NCBI RefSeq assembly: GCF_025639805.1
Contig: NZ_CP106735.1
Coordinates: forward strand, 1,800,001 to 1,864,000
DNA: 64,000 nucleotides
Source of the DNA: Reichenbachiella carrageenanivorans
GTDB lineage: Bacteria; Bacteroidota; Bacteroidia; Cytophagales; Cyclobacteriaceae
Direction of reading: 5' to 3'
Positions 16,499 through 25,464 of this stretch are shown here, one piece after another. Each line of letters begins with the position of its first letter. Position 1 is the stretch's first letter. Both the position numbers and the translations under genes were made by a program. The notes below the pieces were generated by a model. It did no database searches. It saw only the letters and a program-made list of their open reading frames with translations, and was not told the DNA's origin.

Positions 16499-17518
16499 TT
16501 ACCAACGGATAAGTGCAGAAGCCCAAGTAAACCCACTACCAAAAGCCGCCAGACAAACCAAATCACCATCCCTTATTTTTCCTTCTTGCAGGGCTTCGCT
16601 TAGCGCGAGAGGTATAGAAGCTGCTGTGGTGTTTCCGTATTTCTGAATATTGTTGAATACGCAGTCGTCGCTGAGGTTTAGTTGTTTTTGGATATACTGA
16701 CTAATACGTAAGTTGGCTTGGTGGGGGATTAGCATGTCAATATCATCTGCCTGAAAGCTGTTTTTTTCTAGCGCTTCTTGTATGACTTGCTGAAATCGTA
16801 CCACAGCGTGTTTGAAAACAAAGTTGCCATTCATATATGGATAGTAACGGATGTCTTCTGGGTCATTTCTTTCGATATAGTTGGGTATCCAGTCGGTAGT
16901 AGCGGGGCCTATCAATGCTAGTTCTTCGGCATGTTGCCCTTCGGAGTGGAGGTGGGTAGATAAAATGCCCTTGCCCGCCTCGTCTGTGGCTTGCAAGATA
17001 GCTGCTCCAGCCCCATCTCCAAAGATGACCGATACACCGCGTCCTCGGGTGGTCATATCAAGGCCTCCACTGTGTACTTCACTGCCTACTACAAGTACGG
17101 TTTGATACATGCCCGTTTTGATGAATTGATCTGCTACAGAGATGCCATAGACAAAGCCCGAACATTGATTTCTGATGTCGATTGCTCCGATTTCTTTTTT
17201 GAAGCCAAGTTGCTTTTGTAGCATTACCCCTGGGCCTGGGAAGTAATAGTCTGGACTGAGTGTGGCAAAAACAATAAAGTCGATATCGTCTACTACTACA
17301 CCAGCTTTTTCGATCGCCATACGGGAGGCTTTGGCTGCCATAGTAGAGGTGGTGTCTTCACCACCTGGCACGATGTGTCGCCTTTCTTTTATGCCTGTGC
17401 GCTCCTGAATCCAAGCGTCGTTGGTATCCATGAGGGGTTCTAGTTGTTGGTTGGTGACTATGCGGTCTGGTACATAGTGCCCCATGCCTATGATTTTTGC
17501 ACTTTTCATTTTTATCAT
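16499..17518 (-). CDS. fabH: 3-oxoacyl-ACP synthase III family protein (FabH-type)
   Basis: The 339-aa protein is a KAS III thiolase-fold enzyme with the full triad: C119 (NQCSGFVYG), H266 (IPHQANLRI) and N296 (KYGNTTAASIP). FabH condenses an acyl-CoA with malonyl-ACP to begin fatty acid synthesis. Homologues also act in alkene or secondary-metabolite pathways, and Bacteroidota often carry more than one. It stands alone here, not in a plsX-fab cluster, so it may be an accessory copy. The ATG at 17518 or the one three codons later could both serve as start. Confidence 0.9.
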   Translation of the reverse strand: MIKMKSAKIIGMGHYVPDRIVTNQQLEPLMDTNDAWIQERTGIKERRHIVPGGEDTTSTMAAKASRMAIEKAGVVVDDIDFIVFATLSPDYYFPGPGVMLQKQLGFKKEIGAIDIRNQCSGFVYGISVADQFIKTGMYQTVLVVGSEVHSGGLDMTTRGRGVSVIFGDGAGAAILQATDEAGKGILSTHLHSEGQHAEELALIGPATTDWIPNYIERNDPEDIRYYPYMNGNFVFKHAVVRFQQVIQEALEKNSFQADDIDMLIPHQANLRISQYIQKQLNLSDDCVFNNIQKYGNTTAASIPLALSEALQEGKIRDGDLVCLAAFGSGFTWASALIRW

Positions 17519-17631
17519 TTTTGGTATATGCTTACAAAAAAAACGCTACTGCGTAGTTATACAATATCGCCAGTATCAAAGTCAATTTCAATAGTCAGAC
17601 CAGAATTTGCTAGCGATTATCCTGCTAACTG

Positions 17632-18333
17632 TTATTCAAACAAGGTGTAGTTGCCCAGCTGGTCTACAGAAGATTGGGGTTTAATCAAGTGTTCACCATT
17701 GTTTGAAACATTGGTGATTAAAGGAGATACAGAGTGGTAAGTGATCTTTTCTGTCCCATCGGTATTATGCAAAATTTGCATCAATTCTTCGGTTGTAGAA
17801 TAGCTGTCGAGCCATTTTTTTTCTAGGTCAATTGGGAGTACGCCAGGCATGTGTGTGCCAAACTCTGGCGTGTTGTTGTAGTTGGGCACTTCGATAATTC
17901 TGAACGTATAGTGCACATGACCTTCCATGTCTTCGTTTTCTTCCCAGATGCCTGGTAAGCTAATGAGCGGTTCAGAAGGGTTGTGAAAATAGTGTGGTGT
18001 TTTTCGTTTCTTGCCGTATTGTTTCCAGAGGTAAAAACCATTCGCAGGAATCAAACATCGATGTTTTTCTAGGGCAGACCTCAAAGTAGTCTTCGAAAGG
18101 AGCTGATCTCTATCGCAGGTCAATAGTTTAGGAGAAATACTTTTGTTGTTAGACCACTCCTTATTAGTGCCCCAGAATAGGAATGAAATTTTGTTTTTTG
18201 CCGCATCGGTCACTATTGGTAGTTGTTGGGTAGGGGCGGCGTTGTAGTTGGGTACCGTAAACTCCTCGCCTTTCAGTCCGAATCTGGCATTGATGGCGTT
18301 AAAATCCGAGTATATCGTGTACCTATCTATCAT
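17632..18333 (-). CDS. SRAP-family (YedK/HMCES-like) protein lacking the catalytic Cys2
   Basis: SRAP proteins shield abasic sites in single-stranded DNA by crosslinking through Cys2, exposed after removal of Met1. This 233-aa protein aligns over the whole family but begins MIDRYTIYSDFNAINARFGL where the family has M-C-G-R-Y/F. The nucleophile position is therefore Ile. The CLIPANGFYLW motif and the LPGIWEE acid are retained, while the usual H-x-R-M-P is replaced by G-T-H-M-P. The frame starts at an ATG preceded by T-rich sequence, with no upstream Cys-containing start. The enzyme may be inactive for crosslinking or use another chemistry. It is 11 bp downstream of the YheT-type gene. Confidence 0.85.
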   Translation of the reverse strand: MIDRYTIYSDFNAINARFGLKGEEFTVPNYNAAPTQQLPIVTDAAKNKISFLFWGTNKEWSNNKSISPKLLTCDRDQLLSKTTLRSALEKHRCLIPANGFYLWKQYGKKRKTPHYFHNPSEPLISLPGIWEENEDMEGHVHYTFRIIEVPNYNNTPEFGTHMPGVLPIDLEKKWLDSYSTTEELMQILHNTDGTEKITYHSVSPLITNVSNNGEHLIKPQSSVDQLGNYTLFE

Positions 18334-18344
18334 ATATTTTTTCT

Positions 18345-19304
18345 CTAGTGCTGGTTGATGAAATCAAATGCCCGATCTTCCGACCAATAAGTACCCTCTC
18401 TTCCGCTGGAAGAGAAACCCACATGGCCGCCAAATTTAGGCATCTCAAAATAAACATTTTTCGAAGTTTGGAATTTTGTTTGATCAAAACAAGATTCTGA
18501 TAGAAAAGGATCGTTTAGTGCATTTACTAAAAGTGTAGGTATTTCTATGCCCTCGATAAAATTGACGGCACTGCATTTGGCATAATAATCATCAGCCGAG
18601 TCGAATCCGTGTAATGGAGCCGTTACCACATTGTCAAACTGGTACATGTTTTCTACTTGCATCAGTCGATCCACATTGACCGACCCTGGGATTTTGTCAT
18701 TTTTTGCTCTGCCTTTTATTTTCAATGATTTCAAAAATCTTTTGCAATATAAAAAATTGTGAGGCTTATCTATTTCATGGCAACACCCTTTGAGGTCGAT
18801 AGGTACAGAAAATGCAAAAGCGGATTTGATCCTAGGGTCTCGTTTGCTCTCGCCCAAATATTTTAAAGTCAGGTTGCCTCCCAAGCTAAATCCACCAAGT
18901 GTAATATTAGGTATGTCTAAGGTTAACGCATGATCTACTAAAGTAGAAAGATCTTGAGTAGCCCCACTATGATAAAAACGAGGCGTATTATTCATTTCTC
19001 CACTACATCCGCGGTAATTCCAGGCGATCACATGCCATCCTTCTCTGTGAAACCGCTTTACCATGCCTTCTATATAAGGTCTATGGCTATCTCCCTCTAG
19101 CCCGTGCGATAAAATGAGAAGTTTGTTCGAGTTGGTTTTGTACCAATCCAAATCTAGAAAATCACCATCAGGCGTATCTATTCTAACTCGCTCGTAATCG
19201 GGCAGGTTTTTTACTTTTCTAGTGATTCCAGGAATGATCGTTTCGAGATGCCGATTAAAAAGCAGTTTCGGTCTCTGGTAGTTTGAATTAGATATTATCG
19301 GCAT
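18345..19304 (-). CDS. YheT-family alpha/beta hydrolase
   Basis: The 319-aa protein is an AB hydrolase-1 of the YheT/ABHD1-3 group. It shows SHGLEGDSHRPYI (oxyanion region), NYRGCSGEMN, the nucleophile elbow GFSLGGNLTLKYLGE, the acid in NALNDPFL and the histidine in FGGHVGF. Family members are carboxylesterases of uncertain substrate. The protein is cytoplasmic with no signal peptide. It lies 11 bp ahead of the SRAP gene on the same strand, so the two are probably co-transcribed, although they do not share an obvious pathway. Confidence 0.9.
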   Translation of the reverse strand: MPIISNSNYQRPKLLFNRHLETIIPGITRKVKNLPDYERVRIDTPDGDFLDLDWYKTNSNKLLILSHGLEGDSHRPYIEGMVKRFHREGWHVIAWNYRGCSGEMNNTPRFYHSGATQDLSTLVDHALTLDIPNITLGGFSLGGNLTLKYLGESKRDPRIKSAFAFSVPIDLKGCCHEIDKPHNFLYCKRFLKSLKIKGRAKNDKIPGSVNVDRLMQVENMYQFDNVVTAPLHGFDSADDYYAKCSAVNFIEGIEIPTLLVNALNDPFLSESCFDQTKFQTSKNVYFEMPKFGGHVGFSSSGREGTYWSEDRAFDFINQH

Positions 19305-19429
19305 TGAAAATAACTACGTGTTTTTTTTGTTCAAATTTAAAATTTTAAAATTTTTGAACCCATTCTTTCCGAAAACTATATTTTTTGAACCTAATACTAA
19401 TCGACAATCAAACTTTCGGGATAGATTAA

Positions 19430-19461
19430 TTTGATTAAACCTCTATTTCGGGCTAATTTAG
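19430..19461 (+). promoter_or_regulatory. Putative promoter of the PDH E2 gene
   Basis: TTTG (19430-19433), a 20-nt spacer and TAATTTAG (19454-19461) resemble TTTG-N19-TAnnTTTG, with spacing one longer than ideal. It lies 28 bp before the start codon. Confidence 0.42.
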
Positions 19462-19489
19462 CCTTTCGATTTTCAATTAATCAAAAACA

Positions 19490-21097
19490 ATGGCGGAAGT
19501 AATAAAGATGCCTAAGATGAGCGACACCATGGAAGAGGGTGTAATCGCGTCTTGGCTAAAAAAAGTAGGGGATGAAGTAAAATCAGGTGACATTCTGGCG
19601 GAGGTAGAAACCGACAAAGCCACCATGGAACTTGAGTCTTATGACGACGGAGTATTACTTCACATTGGTGTAGAAGAAAAATCTGCAGTTCCAGTTGATG
19701 GAGTTATTGCTATCATTGGAGAGAAGGGAGAGAAAATTGACGACTTGCTAGCAAGCTTGTCTAGCGGTGCACCTGCACCAGCTGCCAAAGAAGAAGCACC
19801 AGCAGCGGCTCCCGCTCCTGCTCCAGCAAGCGCAGAAAAAATAGACACCTCTGGAATCAACGCTCAGGTCATCAAAATGCCTAAGATGAGTGATACTATG
19901 GAAGAAGGCGTAATCGCCGCATGGATCAAAAATGTAGGCGACGACGTGAAGTCAGGAGATATCCTTGCAGAAGTAGAAACAGACAAAGCCACGATGGAGC
20001 TAGAGTCTTACGACGATGGTGTCCTACTATATAAAGCAGTAGAAGCTGGAAATGGTGTACCTGTAGATGGTGTGATTGCCATTATAGGTGAAAAAGGCGC
20101 CGATTTCGAAACCTTACTTAAAGCTGAAGCAGCTAATGCAGCCGCTCCAGTAGCAGAAGAAAAGCAAGAAGCAGCTCCTGCTCCTGCCGCTGCTGCTCCA
20201 GTAGCACAATCCGCTCCAGCTACCAATTCAAATGGTCGTGTCATCGCGAGCCCATTGGCGAAAAGCCTAGCCAAAGAGAAAGGATATGACATTGCGCAAA
20301 TCCCAGGATCAGGCGATGGAGGAAGAATTATAAAGAGAGATGTAGAAGCATTCGTGCCAGCAGCCACACCAGTCGCAGGTGGCGTAGTCGCTTCAGGCCC
20401 TGTGGGCGTAGAAAGCTACGAAGATGTGCCAGCTTCTCAGATGAGAAAAGCGATAACGAAAGGGTTGACTAATAGCCAGTTTGGAGCTCCTCACTTCTAT
20501 TTGACCATGGAAATAGACATGGACAAGACGATCGAAGCAAGAGCAAGCATCAACGAACTGGCACCAGTTAAGATTTCTTTCAATGATATTGTAATCAAAG
20601 CAGTAGCAGCTGCATTGAGAAAGCACCCAGATGTGAATACTTATTGGATGAGCGATACCAATTCGATTAGAAAGAATCATCATATCAGTGTAGGAGTAGC
20701 CATGGCTATCGAAGATGGACTAGTTGTGCCTGTAGTGAAGTTTGCTGATAACAAGTCACTAGCACAAATTTCTGCTGAGGTGAAAGAATTTGGTGTGAAA
20801 GCCAAATCTAAAAAACTTGGATTGGATGAAATGCAAGGCAATACGTTCACTGTATCAAACTTGGGTATGTTTGGGATTGAGCAGTTTACTTCGATCATCA
20901 ATGCGCCAGAATCTTGTATTCTAGCGGTGGGTGCTATCAAACAAGTACCTGTCGTGAAAAATGGAGAAATTGTACCAGGCAACGTAATGAAAGTGACACT
21001 GACCTGCGACCACAGAACGGTGGACGGAGCAGCAGGTTCTGCTTTCTTGCAGACGCTGAAAGGCTTCATAGAGGACCCAGTTAGAATCCTCATCTAA
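19490..21097 (+). CDS. pdhC: Pyruvate dehydrogenase E2, dihydrolipoamide acetyltransferase
   Basis: E2 transfers the acetyl group from lipoamide to CoA and forms the core of the pyruvate dehydrogenase complex. The 535-aa protein has two lipoyl domains (residues 1-80 with K43 and 125-205 with K166, both in TDKATMELES). Ala/Pro-rich linkers, a peripheral subunit-binding domain (about 249-288) and the catalytic domain with H508 and D512 in DHRTVDGA follow. The two lipoyl domains are nearly identical, indicating a recent internal duplication. E1 and E3 genes are not adjacent. A strong terminator follows. Confidence 0.96.
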   Translation: MAEVIKMPKMSDTMEEGVIASWLKKVGDEVKSGDILAEVETDKATMELESYDDGVLLHIGVEEKSAVPVDGVIAIIGEKGEKIDDLLASLSSGAPAPAAKEEAPAAAPAPAPASAEKIDTSGINAQVIKMPKMSDTMEEGVIAAWIKNVGDDVKSGDILAEVETDKATMELESYDDGVLLYKAVEAGNGVPVDGVIAIIGEKGADFETLLKAEAANAAAPVAEEKQEAAPAPAAAAPVAQSAPATNSNGRVIASPLAKSLAKEKGYDIAQIPGSGDGGRIIKRDVEAFVPAATPVAGGVVASGPVGVESYEDVPASQMRKAITKGLTNSQFGAPHFYLTMEIDMDKTIEARASINELAPVKISFNDIVIKAVAAALRKHPDVNTYWMSDTNSIRKNHHISVGVAMAIEDGLVVPVVKFADNKSLAQISAEVKEFGVKAKSKKLGLDEMQGNTFTVSNLGMFGIEQFTSIINAPESCILAVGAIKQVPVVKNGEIVPGNVMKVTLTCDHRTVDGAAGSAFLQTLKGFIEDPVRILI

Positions 21098-21110
21098 ACA
21101 ATATTGAAAA

Positions 21111-21135
21111 GGAGAGGTTAACCTCTCCTTTTTTT
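21111..21135 (+). terminator. Terminator after PDH E2
   Basis: The perfect 9-bp palindrome GGAGAGGTTAACCTCTCC is followed by seven T residues, 13 bp after the E2 stop codon. Confidence 0.93.
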
Positions 21136-21167
21136 ATACGTTTGAATTTCCTTTAAGCAAATAAGAT

Positions 21168-21722
21168 ATGTCGAAATTCCCGAAGATCAGATCTACTACA
21201 GTCTGCGCGATCAAACACAATGGACAAGTAGCCATTGGTGCCGATGGCCAAGCCACACTAGGCAATACGGTTGCAAAAAGCAACGTGAAAAAAATTAGAA
21301 AACTCCAAGAGGGTAAAATTGTAACAGGTTTTGCAGGTTCAACCGCCGATGCTTTTACACTCTTGGAACGTATGGATGAGAAACTAAACTCCTTTGGGGG
21401 CAATATGAAGCGGGCAGCGATAGAATTGGCCAAAGATTGGCGAACGGATCGTTACCTGCGAAAACTCGAAGCCATGCTTATCGTAGCGGACAAGGATGAA
21501 ATTTTAGTGGTTTCAGGCACTGGAGATGTACTTGAGCCAGATAATGACATTGCTGTGATAGGGTCGGGTAGCATGTATGCTCAATCAGCTGCATTAGCAT
21601 TGAAAAAGCATGCAGGAGATAAGCTAACTGCTGAAGAAATGGTACGAGAAAGTTTAAGTATCGCTGCCGATATTTGTATCTATACCAATCACAATCTGGT
21701 TATCGAAAAGGTAGGGAAATAA
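21168..21722 (+). CDS. hslV: ATP-dependent protease subunit HslV
   Basis: HslV is the proteasome-like threonine protease that works with the HslU ATPase. The 184-aa protein has a short propeptide ending PKIRS, then the mature N-terminus TTVCAI with catalytic T10. It also has the GADGQATLGNT segment and the GTGDVLEPD and IGSGSMYAQ signatures. Length matches the family. HslU is not next to it in this window, which is unlike the E. coli hslVU operon. It follows the E2 terminator and so needs its own promoter; TACGTTTG at 21137-21144 could be the -7 element, but no -33 partner is clear. Confidence 0.96.
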   Translation: MSKFPKIRSTTVCAIKHNGQVAIGADGQATLGNTVAKSNVKKIRKLQEGKIVTGFAGSTADAFTLLERMDEKLNSFGGNMKRAAIELAKDWRTDRYLRKLEAMLIVADKDEILVVSGTGDVLEPDNDIAVIGSGSMYAQSAALALKKHAGDKLTAEEMVRESLSIAADICIYTNHNLVIEKVGK

Positions 21723-21800
21723 TAATCTGACTCCATTCAATATCAATTTGATGGTTTTTCCTGTTGACGAAATTTGAATCCGAATAGGTTCAGAGATATT

Positions 21801-21831
21801 TTTGCCTCTATGAGGCTATTGGCTACATTTG
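21801..21831 (+). promoter_or_regulatory. Promoter of gcvT-comB
   Basis: TTTG (21801-21804), exactly 19 nt, and TACATTTG (21824-21831) match the Bacteroidota consensus perfectly. The predicted transcription start is about 7 nt further on, leaving a leader of about 35 nt. Confidence 0.7.
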
Positions 21832-21872
21832 CGTCCCTGACCAAAACAGGATAGACTAAAATTGAACAACCC

Positions 21873-22961
21873 ATGAATGCCAAAAAAATAACCCTTAATG
21901 ACCTGCACGAATCCCTAGGGGGAAAGATGGTGCCCTTCGCTGGATACAATATGCCAGTACGATACAGCTCAGACAAAGAAGAACATAACCAAGTACGTGA
22001 AAGTGTAGGAGTGTTTGATGTCTCTCACATGGGCGAATTTCTCCTCGAAGGTCCTCAGGCACTGGACTTGATCCAACGAATAAGTAGCAATGACGCTTCA
22101 AAATTGGTGGATGGTCAAGCTCAGTATTCTTGTTTGCCAAACGAAGAGGGTGGAATTGTCGATGATTTGATTATCTATCGTATGGCTGCTGAAAAGTATT
22201 TTTTGGTAGTGAATGCTTCTAATATTGAAAAGGATTGGGATTGGATAACTAAATTCAATACCGAAGGCGTGAAGATGACCAATCTTTCGGATGAGTATTC
22301 TTTGTTTGCCGTACAAGGCCCGAATGCAATAGCTGCTTTACAAAAACTAACCGAAGTTAATCTCTCAGAGATCAAATTTTATACGTTTGTCGAGGATAAA
22401 TTGGCTGGTATAGACGATGTAATCATCTCCGCAACAGGTTATACGGGAGCAGGAGGGTTCGAATTATACATCAAAAACAAAGATGCAGAAGCTGTCTGGA
22501 AAAAAGTATTCGAAGCAGGAGCCGAATTTGGTATCCTACCAATAGGGTTAGGGGCTAGAGATACTTTGAGATTAGAAATGGGGTATTGCCTATATGGCAA
22601 TGACATTACTGATACGACCTCTCCGCTTGAAGCTGGCCTAGGCTGGGTAACCAAATTTTCCAAAAAATTCACTAATTCAGAAAATCTCGCGAAGCAAAAG
22701 GAGGAAGGAGTTTCTCGCAGACTCGTAGGATTTGTTATGGTCGACAAGGGTATTCCTAGAGGGCATTATGAAATCGTCGATGCTGATGGAAACGCGATCG
22801 GAGAAGTTACTTCTGGCACTATGTCTCCATCTATGGGGGTGGGTATTGGCTTGGGCTACGTGAAAGTAGGTCATCATCAAGCAGATTCAGAAATTTATAT
22901 CCAAGTTCGAAATAAGTCACTAAAGGCCGTTGTGACCAAATTGCCACTTTATAAAAAATAA
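21873..22961 (+). CDS. gcvT: Glycine cleavage system T protein (aminomethyltransferase)
   Basis: GcvT transfers the methylene group from the aminomethylated H protein to tetrahydrofolate, releasing ammonia. The 362-aa protein has the GCV_T domain at the N-terminus (SLGGKMVPFAGYNMPVRYSS, GVFDVSHMGEF, and the DDLIIYR folate-binding acid region) and the C-terminal GCV_T_C barrel (RRLVGFVMVDKGIPR, GEVTSGTMSPSM). Length is typical. It has a consensus promoter upstream and is followed 2 nt later by comB. No gcvH or gcvP lies in the window. Confidence 0.95.
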   Translation: MNAKKITLNDLHESLGGKMVPFAGYNMPVRYSSDKEEHNQVRESVGVFDVSHMGEFLLEGPQALDLIQRISSNDASKLVDGQAQYSCLPNEEGGIVDDLIIYRMAAEKYFLVVNASNIEKDWDWITKFNTEGVKMTNLSDEYSLFAVQGPNAIAALQKLTEVNLSEIKFYTFVEDKLAGIDDVIISATGYTGAGGFELYIKNKDAEAVWKKVFEAGAEFGILPIGLGARDTLRLEMGYCLYGNDITDTTSPLEAGLGWVTKFSKKFTNSENLAKQKEEGVSRRLVGFVMVDKGIPRGHYEIVDADGNAIGEVTSGTMSPSMGVGIGLGYVKVGHHQADSEIYIQVRNKSLKAVVTKLPLYKK

Positions 22962-22963
22962 TA

Positions 22964-23674
22964 TTGAAAAGGAACATAGACGTTTGTTTGTCTCCTGAAT
23001 TGATCCATTTGTATGATCTTGAAGGAAAAATAGTAGTAGTAGTAGATATATTGAGAGCTACCTCCGTGATGGTTACGGCCATGGCGCATGGTGCCAAAGA
23101 AATCATACCAGTAGCTACACTAGACGAGGCAAAGTCTTATTTGGATCAAGGATATTTGTGTGCTGCCGAGCGAGGCGGCGCGCAAGTAGAGGGTTTCCCG
23201 TTGGACAATTCTCCTTTTAGTTATATGAATGAAGAGATCAAAGGGCAACCGATAGTGATTACAACGACCAATGGCACCTTGGCAATCACTAAATCTACTT
23301 CGGCTGATCAAGTGCTGGTAGGCGCTTTTATCAATATACAAGCAGTGGCAGATTATATCGTTCGTCAGGGCAAAGACGTGATCGTGCACTGTGCTGGCTG
23401 GAAGGGTAAAACCAATATGGAAGACACTCTTTTTGCAGGGGCATTAGTAGAACTGCTGTGCGAATCTCATGATTTGGCATGTGATACAGCACACCTTTCT
23501 CTCAAGTACTATCAGTCAGTAAAAGACAATTTGTTTGAGGCGGTAAAAAATTCGGCTCATGCAAAAAGATTAAACAAACTCGATGTGATCAAAGACATTG
23601 AGTTTTGTGTCGGTCAAAGTATCTATGACCTTGTGCCTGTTTTGGAAGGGGATAAGTTGGTTGCTGTTAAGTAG
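22964..23674 (+). CDS. comB: 2-phosphosulfolactate phosphatase family protein (ComB)
   Basis: The 236-aa protein matches ComB: VCLSPELIHLY, VVVDILRATSVMVTAM, GGAQVEGFPLDNSPFSY, VITTTNGTLAI and HCAGWKGKTNMEDTLFAGAL. ComB hydrolyses phosphosulfolactate in coenzyme M synthesis in archaea. In Bacteroidota it is widespread and may serve sulfolactate or sulfonolipid-related metabolism, which is inference. The only sensible start is a TTG 2 nt after the gcvT stop, so it is probably translationally coupled. The 3' end overlaps the convergent DUF4407 gene by 8 nt. Confidence 0.9.
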   Translation: MKRNIDVCLSPELIHLYDLEGKIVVVVDILRATSVMVTAMAHGAKEIIPVATLDEAKSYLDQGYLCAAERGGAQVEGFPLDNSPFSYMNEEIKGQPIVITTTNGTLAITKSTSADQVLVGAFINIQAVADYIVRQGKDVIVHCAGWKGKTNMEDTLFAGALVELLCESHDLACDTAHLSLKYYQSVKDNLFEAVKNSAHAKRLNKLDVIKDIEFCVGQSIYDLVPVLEGDKLVAVK

Positions 23675-24662
23675 CCTGAGGACTCAAGTGTTTTGCTAGC
23701 CGTTGGTTTCCTTTATAAATTTTTTCTTTTCTGTAATTTTCAAAATGCTTTTCATGGATTGTGAGGAGATCGTCATAAGGGCCTCTGGGAGAAAGTATCT
23801 TTGCCAAGATAGGAGCTGTTTCTAGCATAAGGAAAAGCATAATAATGAAAATATTGGCATAGTAAATCGTATCATATTTTTCTCCAAGTCGATTCAGTGC
23901 AGTCAGCTGAAATGAAATGCCGTTGATCTCGCCTATTTCTAAGTGACTCAGAGCTTCTTGTCTGTTTTTTTCAAGTGAATGAACCTGAGCTAAGATATTT
24001 CCCCTAGTTACTTTATTCGATGATTTTAATTCGTCCAGTTCTTTTTGAGCCAAATCTGCATTGGCCTTTTTGATTTGATAGATTGGGCCAGGGTTTACTT
24101 TTCCAGACCCACCAGTGCCATCGGCTTCTTGTCGAGCAAGGTCTAGCAATTGATTCCTTTCAGCCGTTTTAGTTGTGATGGATAGATCTAGAGCTTGTAG
24201 TATTTGATTCAATGAGTCCAGTGATGTGGAGAACCGAGCATTCACTACCTGTTCATGCTTAGCGATCAATTCTTGTTTGATCAATGTCAACTCTGTTGAA
24301 ATTTCCTTTTCGAATATTTTCAATTCTAATGGTTTGGAAATGACCAAAGCGATAAGGCTAGCAAGCAATAAACGAGGAATGGCTTGGAGATAGGTGCGCC
24401 CAGTTGATTTTCGTATGCTGAGTACAATAAATCGATCCAGGTTAAAAATCATTAACCCCCATATAAGTCCAAATGAGATGGAAAGTAAAAGGTGGTCAAA
24501 TACAAAATAGAGTGCGTAGGCCGAAGAAATAGCTGCTAGCAAACCCGTGAAAAATACGCTAGCACCGATGCCGACAAATTTACTAGTATCGGTAGGGCAT
24601 CTATTGAGCATAGATTGGGATGCGCCAGCGCAATAACAAAAAAACCGTTCGATTTTTTTCAT
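23667..24662 (-). CDS. DUF4407 membrane protein with coiled coil
   Basis: The 331-aa protein has three to four N-terminal membrane helices (about residues 30-110, including FVGIGASVFFTGLLAAISSA and LSISFGLIWGLMIFNLDRF). A long charged helical middle (about 115-270, likely coiled coil) and one more helix (IYYANIFIIMLFLMLETAPI) follow, then a basic tail. This is the DUF4407 layout common in Bacteroidota. Function is unknown; the architecture suggests a membrane-anchored scaffold or sensor with an extracytoplasmic coiled coil. It lies upstream of a 60-aa membrane gene region and convergent to comB. Confidence 0.88.
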   Translation of the reverse strand: MKKIERFFCYCAGASQSMLNRCPTDTSKFVGIGASVFFTGLLAAISSAYALYFVFDHLLLSISFGLIWGLMIFNLDRFIVLSIRKSTGRTYLQAIPRLLLASLIALVISKPLELKIFEKEISTELTLIKQELIAKHEQVVNARFSTSLDSLNQILQALDLSITTKTAERNQLLDLARQEADGTGGSGKVNPGPIYQIKKANADLAQKELDELKSSNKVTRGNILAQVHSLEKNRQEALSHLEIGEINGISFQLTALNRLGEKYDTIYYANIFIIMLFLMLETAPILAKILSPRGPYDDLLTIHEKHFENYRKEKIYKGNQRLAKHLSPQAT

Positions 24663-24732
24663 TTGAGTGAGTTATTTGACCTTGAAAAAATGAGTAGGCG
24701 AGTGACCTAATTCATGACGTTTTGAATACGAT

Positions 24733-24915
24733 TTACGACAACACCCTTGCTGGAAGCATAAAGAGCGCTCGTATGAAAGCAAAGCCACCTTCTACGGCAA
24801 TACCAATCAATCGAAAGGGGAGGAGGATGAGCCAAATAATAGGATATATGAATAAAAGGAATAGCGCCAAAGGCCAGCATATGACAAGTAAAATGAGCCA
24901 GAGAAGAAGTTTCAT
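24733..24915 (-). CDS. Small conserved hydrophobic protein, 60 aa
   Basis: The 60-aa protein is almost wholly hydrophobic (MKLLLWLILLVICWPLALFL, then FIYPIIWLILLPFRLIGIAV and a C-terminal FIRALFMLPARVLS), suggesting two membrane helices joined at a Pro. I recall similar short proteins in other Bacteroidota, which favours a real gene. It has a clean ATG and lies 70 bp upstream of the DUF4407 gene on the same strand, so the two membrane proteins may form an operon. Function is unknown. Confidence 0.72.
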   Translation of the reverse strand: MKLLLWLILLVICWPLALFLLFIYPIIWLILLPFRLIGIAVEGGFAFIRALFMLPARVLS

Positions 24916-25004
24916 AATGTTGAGTTTTAGACTTTTTAACGCATCTTTTTCGATTTTGTTGAGGTGTGCTTAAGTCTTGTGTTTACTAAATCCGTTCTCC
25001 AAAA

Positions 25005-25035
25005 TTTGTATGTGAGTATAAATGCCCTAATTTTA
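25005..25035 (+). promoter_or_regulatory. Promoter of the DUF4783 gene
   Basis: TTTG (25005-25008), exactly 19 nt, and TAATTTTA (25028-25035) match the consensus except for the last base. The start codon is 46 bp downstream. Confidence 0.55.
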
Positions 25036-25080
25036 GAGCAATTGGCATAATATTCGCTTCTCACAGACAAAATTAACACT

Positions 25081-25464
25081 ATGAAAAAGTCTCTTCTTGT
25101 TGTTGTTGCATTGCTTTTGGGCTTTGCATCTTACGGACAAACAACAACTGAAAATGTTAAGCTTGCCTTGAATGCTGGAAGTGCCAAAGAACTAATCAAG
25201 TATTTCAATGATGTAACGGAGCTTAAGATCGACGATACAGGAGCTAATTACAGTAGAATACAAGCCGAGTCAGTTTTGAAAGAGTTTTTTCAGCAAAACC
25301 AAGTTGAAAATTTTGACTACATACACAAAGGAGCTTCACCAGAAGGTCTTAAGTATAATATCGGGATGTACAACGCCAAATCAGGAGCCTTCAGGGTAGT
25401 TGTTTTATTAAAAGAAGTAAAAGGCGAGTACGTAGTAGATACAATGAATTTCAATAAAGAATAA
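25081..25464 (+). CDS. Secreted DUF4783 protein
   Basis: The 127-aa protein has a signal peptide (KKSLLVVVALLLGFASYGQ) and a mature domain of about 108 residues with the NTF2-like layout of DUF4783: two helices with LNAGSAKELIKYFNDVTEL, then strands ending FRVVVLLKEVKGEYVVDTMN. It is found across Bacteroidota and should act in the periplasm. Its role is unknown. It stands alone behind a good promoter and ahead of the tandem pair of short proteins. Confidence 0.88.
   Translation: MKKSLLVVVALLLGFASYGQTTTENVKLALNAGSAKELIKYFNDVTELKIDDTGANYSRIQAESVLKEFFQQNQVENFDYIHKGASPEGLKYNIGMYNAKSGAFRVVVLLKEVKGEYVVDTMNFNKE

Noticed and set aside
20680..21093. Minus-strand open frame of 137 aa opposite the E2 catalytic domain
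   Set aside because: Shadow of a well-supported catalytic domain with DHRTVDG; composition not protein-like.
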